This document shows positions 22,070 to 24,650 of a stretch of DNA of 24,650 bases, piece by piece. The DNA comes from JAMXLO01 sp046735215 (GTDB lineage Bacteria; Pseudomonadota; Alphaproteobacteria; Acetobacterales; Acetobacteraceae). A program made the position numbers and the translations under genes. The notes beneath the pieces are model-generated. The model saw nothing but the letters and a program-made list of their open reading frames with translations, had not been told where the DNA came from and did no database searches. How positions within the stretch are numbered: the first letter of the stretch is position 1; every line of letters begins with the position of its first letter. Location: contig JBKPSV010000110.1 in NCBI GenBank assembly GCA_046735215.1, forward strand, positions 1-24,650, given 5' to 3'.

Positions 22070-22318
22070 ATGAGCGAGTCCGTTCTCGACATGAAGGGCA
22101 CCGCGTGCCCGATCCCTGTGCTGCGTGCCAATCGTGCGTTGCGCTCGATGGCACCGGGCGAGCGCCTGCGTGTCCTGGCAACTGATCGTGCATCCGTGGC
22201 CGACTTCCAGGCGTTCTGTCGCGAAACCGGTCATGCGTTGCTTGCCTGGTCGGAAGAGAGCGGCGTGTTCAGCTTCGTCATTCGCCGCCGGGCCGACGAC
22301 CCGAACCAAGAGGACTGA
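22070..22318 (+). CDS. TusA-family sulfur carrier protein
   Basis: The 82-residue protein has the TusA fold. The conserved CPxP motif is present as CPIPVLRA with C13, which in TusA proteins carries sulfur as a persulfide for tRNA thiolation or other sulfur transfer. The start VLDMKGTACPIPVLRANRAL and the middle GERLRVLATDRASVADFQAF match family form and length. ATG 22070 follows AGGA; the 90 codons upstream in frame are not protein-like. Its stop is one base before the start of the deacetylase gene, so the two are coupled. Whether it is true TusA or a paralogue (YeeD or SirA-like) cannot be told. Confidence 0.88.
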   Translation: MSESVLDMKGTACPIPVLRANRALRSMAPGERLRVLATDRASVADFQAFCRETGHALLAWSEESGVFSFVIRRRADDPNQED

Positions 22319-22319
22319 C

Positions 22320-23252
22320 ATGCCGACGGCATTGATCACCCATCCGGCCTGCCTGGCTCACGATACGGGCTCATACCATCCGGAATGCCCCGATCGGTTG
22401 CGCGCAGTGCTCGCGGCACTGGAAGCTCCGGAGTTCGCCGATCTGCTGCGTGAATCCGCGCCGCACGCCACTGCCGAGCAGCTCTCTCGCGTGCATCCGA
22501 AAAATTATGTCGAGGCGATTCTCGCGATTCGTCCGGCTGAAGGCGAATTGGTTCAGCTCGATGCTGACACCGCGATGAGCGCCGGCAGCGCCGACGCTGC
22601 GCTGCGCGCTGCGGGTGCAGCGGTGGCAGGAGTCGATGCAGTGATGGAGGGCTGGGCGCGTGCGGCCTTCGCTGCCGTGCGGCCGCCGGGGCACCACGCC
22701 GAACCAGAGCGCCCTATGGGGTTCTGCCTGTTCAACAGCGCCGCAGTCGCAGCGCTGCACGCGCGCGCCCGCTGGGGGGTGCAACGCGTCGCCGTGGTGG
22801 ATTTCGATGTGCATCATGGCAACGGCACGCAGGCGATGTTCGCCGCCGATGCCGACCTGTTCTACGCGTCGTCGCATCAGCATCCGTGCTATCCCGGCAC
22901 CGGAGAGGCGTGGGAGCGCGGCACTGCCGACAACATCATCAATGCGCCGCTGCGTCCTGGTTCCGACGGCGCAGCTTTTCGTGCGGCCTGGTCGGATACG
23001 ATCCTGCCGGAACTCGACCGCTTCGCCCCAGGCCTGCTGATCGTCTCGGCTGGGTTCGACGCGCACAAGGCCGATCCGTTGGCGCAGCTTCGGGTAGAGA
23101 CAGCAGACTATGCCTGGATTACCGGGGAGTTGATGCGCATCTCCGAGAAGCACTGCGGTGGGCGACTGGTCTCCGTGCTGGAAGGTGGCTACGACCTGGA
23201 GGCGCTTGCCGCATCGGCTGCGGCGCACGTGCGGACGCTGATGCACAATTAG
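22320..23252 (+). CDS. Histone deacetylase-family (class II, acetoin-utilization-like) deacetylase
   Basis: The 310-residue zinc deacetylase acts on acetyl-lysine or acetylpolyamine-type substrates. The active-site motifs are complete: RPPGHHAE (121-128) with the catalytic His pair H125-H126, DFDVHHGNGT (161-170) with zinc ligands D163 and H165, SAGFDAHKADPL with zinc ligand D247, and EGGYD with the transition-state Tyr. The start MPTALITHPACLAHDTGSYH is typical of the bacterial group. AGAGGA lies just before ATG 22320. It is the middle gene of a tusA-like, deacetylase, xseB cluster. Bacterial members include polyamine and acetoin-linked enzymes, and the substrate is not evident. Confidence 0.92.
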   Translation: MPTALITHPACLAHDTGSYHPECPDRLRAVLAALEAPEFADLLRESAPHATAEQLSRVHPKNYVEAILAIRPAEGELVQLDADTAMSAGSADAALRAAGAAVAGVDAVMEGWARAAFAAVRPPGHHAEPERPMGFCLFNSAAVAALHARARWGVQRVAVVDFDVHHGNGTQAMFAADADLFYASSHQHPCYPGTGEAWERGTADNIINAPLRPGSDGAAFRAAWSDTILPELDRFAPGLLIVSAGFDAHKADPLAQLRVETADYAWITGELMRISEKHCGGRLVSVLEGGYDLEALAASAAAHVRTLMHN

Positions 23253-23362
23253 CGCGAGATGAGCGCATGAGGCCGCGCCCATCCCGCTCCGGTTATCGTT
23301 TCATCGCGTGATTCGGACCTCCGGCGCTTCCGCCTCCGGTCATCACGCTCTTGGGGGGCGAC

Positions 23363-23602
23363 GTGTCCGACAAGAACACCGAGGTCAGTGCACTGTCGTT
23401 CGAGGATGCACTGGCGGAGTTGGAGCAGATCGTCCGCAGCCTGGAGAGCGGCCAGCAGAAACTGGAAGACGCCATCAACGCCTATGAGCGCGGCGCGGCC
23501 TTACGGCGCCATTGCGAGGCGAAGCTCGCGGAGGCTGAGGCACGTGTGGCCGCTATCGTGGAACGTGCCGATGGCACGCTGACGACACGTCCTGTGGAAT
23601 AG
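23363..23602 (+). CDS. xseB: Exodeoxyribonuclease VII small subunit
   Basis: The 79-residue protein is XseB, which binds XseA to form exonuclease VII, a single-strand DNA nuclease used in mismatch and damage repair. The coiled-coil hairpin is plain: LSFEDALAELEQIVRSLESG, QQKLEDAINAYERG, then LRRHCEAKLAEAEARV. GTG 23363 (MSDKNTEV) follows GGGGGG at the right distance; a TTG at 23351 is a poorer start because it lies on that ribosome site. xseA is not in the window. In many relatives ispA and dxs follow xseB, but here a LysR gene on the other strand follows after 13 bp. Confidence 0.94.
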   Translation: MSDKNTEVSALSFEDALAELEQIVRSLESGQQKLEDAINAYERGAALRRHCEAKLAEAEARVAAIVERADGTLTTRPVE

Positions 23603-23615
23603 CCGCGCTGCTGCG

Positions 23616-24596
23616 TCACGCCGCGGTTGGCAATTCACAATCCGCGTTGGACGGCAGGAGGAATGGCCGGTCGATGGCAAGGATCGATGCCTCGGTCGCG
23701 GCCGCTTCGCTGATGATGATGCGGCGGAAGAGAGCAATCTTAGGGCGGTCGACCACCTCTGGCAGGCACAGCAGATAATAACTGAATGCAGTTGGGGCGG
23801 CCAGCCGCAACGGACACACCAAGACGCCGCGTGCCAAGCGATCAGCGACCAGACTGACGCGCGCAAGCGCGACGCCCAGCCCAAGCGCTGCGGCGTCAAT
23901 CAGCATGCCGGCATCACTGAACTTTTGTCTGGTATGGCAATTCACATCTGCTCTGCCGTGATGGTCGAGCCAGGCCCGCCAGTCACTGCCGCTGTCACCC
24001 GCCCTGCTTGACCAGTCGTCGAGCAATGGCAGCGACAACAGTTCATCGATCGTCTCAACCGGACCGTGTGTCTTGAGAAGGGCCGGAGCGCACACCGGAA
24101 TGACGCGATCGCCCATCAGGCGTGTCATCGCGTAATCCGGTTGAGGCGCACGGCAAAAGCGGATGGCCAGATCGATGCCCTTGGCCCGCAGATTCAGCGG
24201 CTGATGATCAGCGATCACCTGCACATCAAGGTCGGGGTATCGGTTACGGATGTTAGGCAGCCGTGGGATGAGCCAGTGCGTGGCGACCGCCGGCGACATC
24301 GTCACCTTCAATGGACCGGTATCGTCGTGGCGCTGTGTGAGTTCGACGACGCTGCGATCGATATCACCGATGGCCAGCTCGATCCTGTGCGCCAGCACTC
24401 TCCCGTGCGCGGTCAGCTCGAGGCCTCGGGTGAGCCGGTCGAACAGGGGAACACCAAGCACGTCCTCAAGCCCGCGAATGCGGTGGCTGATCGCGCTTGG
24501 AGTAAGGTGCAGCGCATCAGCAGCTTCGGCGAAGCTGAGATGGCGAGCCGCCACAACGAAGATTCGCAGCGCGTCCAGCGAGGGAATACGAACCAT
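23616..24596 (-). CDS. LysR-type transcriptional regulator, GcvA-like
   Basis: The 326-residue regulator has an N-terminal winged helix (about 1-62) reading MVRIPSLDALRIFVVAARHL, SFAEAADALHLTPSAISHRI and LEDVLGVPLFDRLTRGLELT, the classic LysR form. The remaining part is a periplasmic-binding-protein-like ligand domain with the GcvA-group marks LKVTMSPAVATHWLIPRLP and KGIDLAIRF. The start chosen is ATG 24596; a GTG two codons upstream (24602) is equally possible, and the frame stays open to the window edge. LysR genes are usually divergent from their targets, which would lie beyond 24650, so the controlled genes cannot be seen. It is convergent with xseB. Confidence 0.9.
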   Translation of the reverse strand: MVRIPSLDALRIFVVAARHLSFAEAADALHLTPSAISHRIRGLEDVLGVPLFDRLTRGLELTAHGRVLAHRIELAIGDIDRSVVELTQRHDDTGPLKVTMSPAVATHWLIPRLPNIRNRYPDLDVQVIADHQPLNLRAKGIDLAIRFCRAPQPDYAMTRLMGDRVIPVCAPALLKTHGPVETIDELLSLPLLDDWSSRAGDSGSDWRAWLDHHGRADVNCHTRQKFSDAGMLIDAAALGLGVALARVSLVADRLARGVLVCPLRLAAPTAFSYYLLCLPEVVDRPKIALFRRIIISEAAATEASILAIDRPFLLPSNADCELPTAA

Positions 24597-24650
24597 TGTC
24601 ACGAGACCATCAGGGTGTGTTTCGCCAGCCGCTCGGCATTTCGTCAGCAC

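Noticed and set aside
21352..22131. Minus-strand open frame across the SnoaL-like gene and the following gap
   Set aside because: It is Arg/Ser-rich, with no motif or ribosome site, and is antisense to a gene with a clear signal peptide.

Overview
The window looks like chromosomal DNA of a GC-rich alphaproteobacterium. The clearest markers are a small bacterial SRP RNA directly upstream of dnaX-ybaB-recR, a DUF4167 protein next to prmC, a DinB polymerase with an N-terminal Cys4 knuckle, and a TusA/deacetylase/xseB cluster. The gene set would fit Rhodospirillales or Acetobacteraceae, but that placement is my inference and no phylogenetic marker here was tested. I see no tRNA, rRNA, CRISPR array, transposase, phage gene or toxin-antitoxin pair.

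Layout. Positions 1-4.8 kb hold accessory metabolism: an edge-truncated reading frame, an exported ClpP/crotonase-fold protein, a DUF169 gene broken by three single-base indels, a coupled pair (Tat-exported amidohydrolase and Asp/Glu-type racemase), an unexplained 373-bp stretch, and a self-processing P1 (S58) aminopeptidase. Positions 5.0-8.5 kb hold a CoA-acylating semialdehyde dehydrogenase (mmsA type), a DHA2-type MFS exporter and a convergent O6-alkylguanine methyltransferase. Positions 8.5-14.3 kb are the housekeeping block: SRP RNA, dnaX-ybaB-recR, a DUF1264 protein, rpmB-prmC and a DUF4167 gene. Positions 14.25-16.5 kb hold a minus-strand operon, mak-type fructokinase followed by dinB; a palindromic repeat supplies the last DinB codons. 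Positions 16.7-19.7 kb hold a luciferase-like oxidoreductase abutting an M23 peptidase-like protein, then a PAS-GGDEF diguanylate cyclase. Positions 19.8-21.8 kb are a lower-GC patch with a divergent pair: a winged-helix/TPR regulator and a secreted SnoaL-like protein, separated by an 11-bp-phased direct repeat that looks like an OmpR-class operator. Positions 22.07-23.6 kb hold tusA-like, deacetylase and xseB genes, and the window ends in a GcvA-like LysR regulator.

How the genes work together. dnaX, ybaB and recR link replication and recombination; rpmB and prmC serve translation; mak feeds fructose into glycolysis; the 2.5-5.0 kb genes suggest breakdown of lactones, D-amino acids or beta-amino acids. 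The most distinctive small circuit is the wHTH-TPR regulator with its secreted SnoaL-like neighbour. I did not find a convincing large novel system. The best leads are that circuit, the decayed DUF169 gene, the M23 protein lacking a metal-ligand His, the likely CTG start of prmC, and the repeat-encoded DinB tail. Several start codons were moved inward (amidohydrolase, methyltransferase, dnaX, LLM oxidoreductase, TPR regulator, tusA-like, deacetylase, xseB) because the longest frames run over an RNA gene or a neighbour, or lack a ribosome site.
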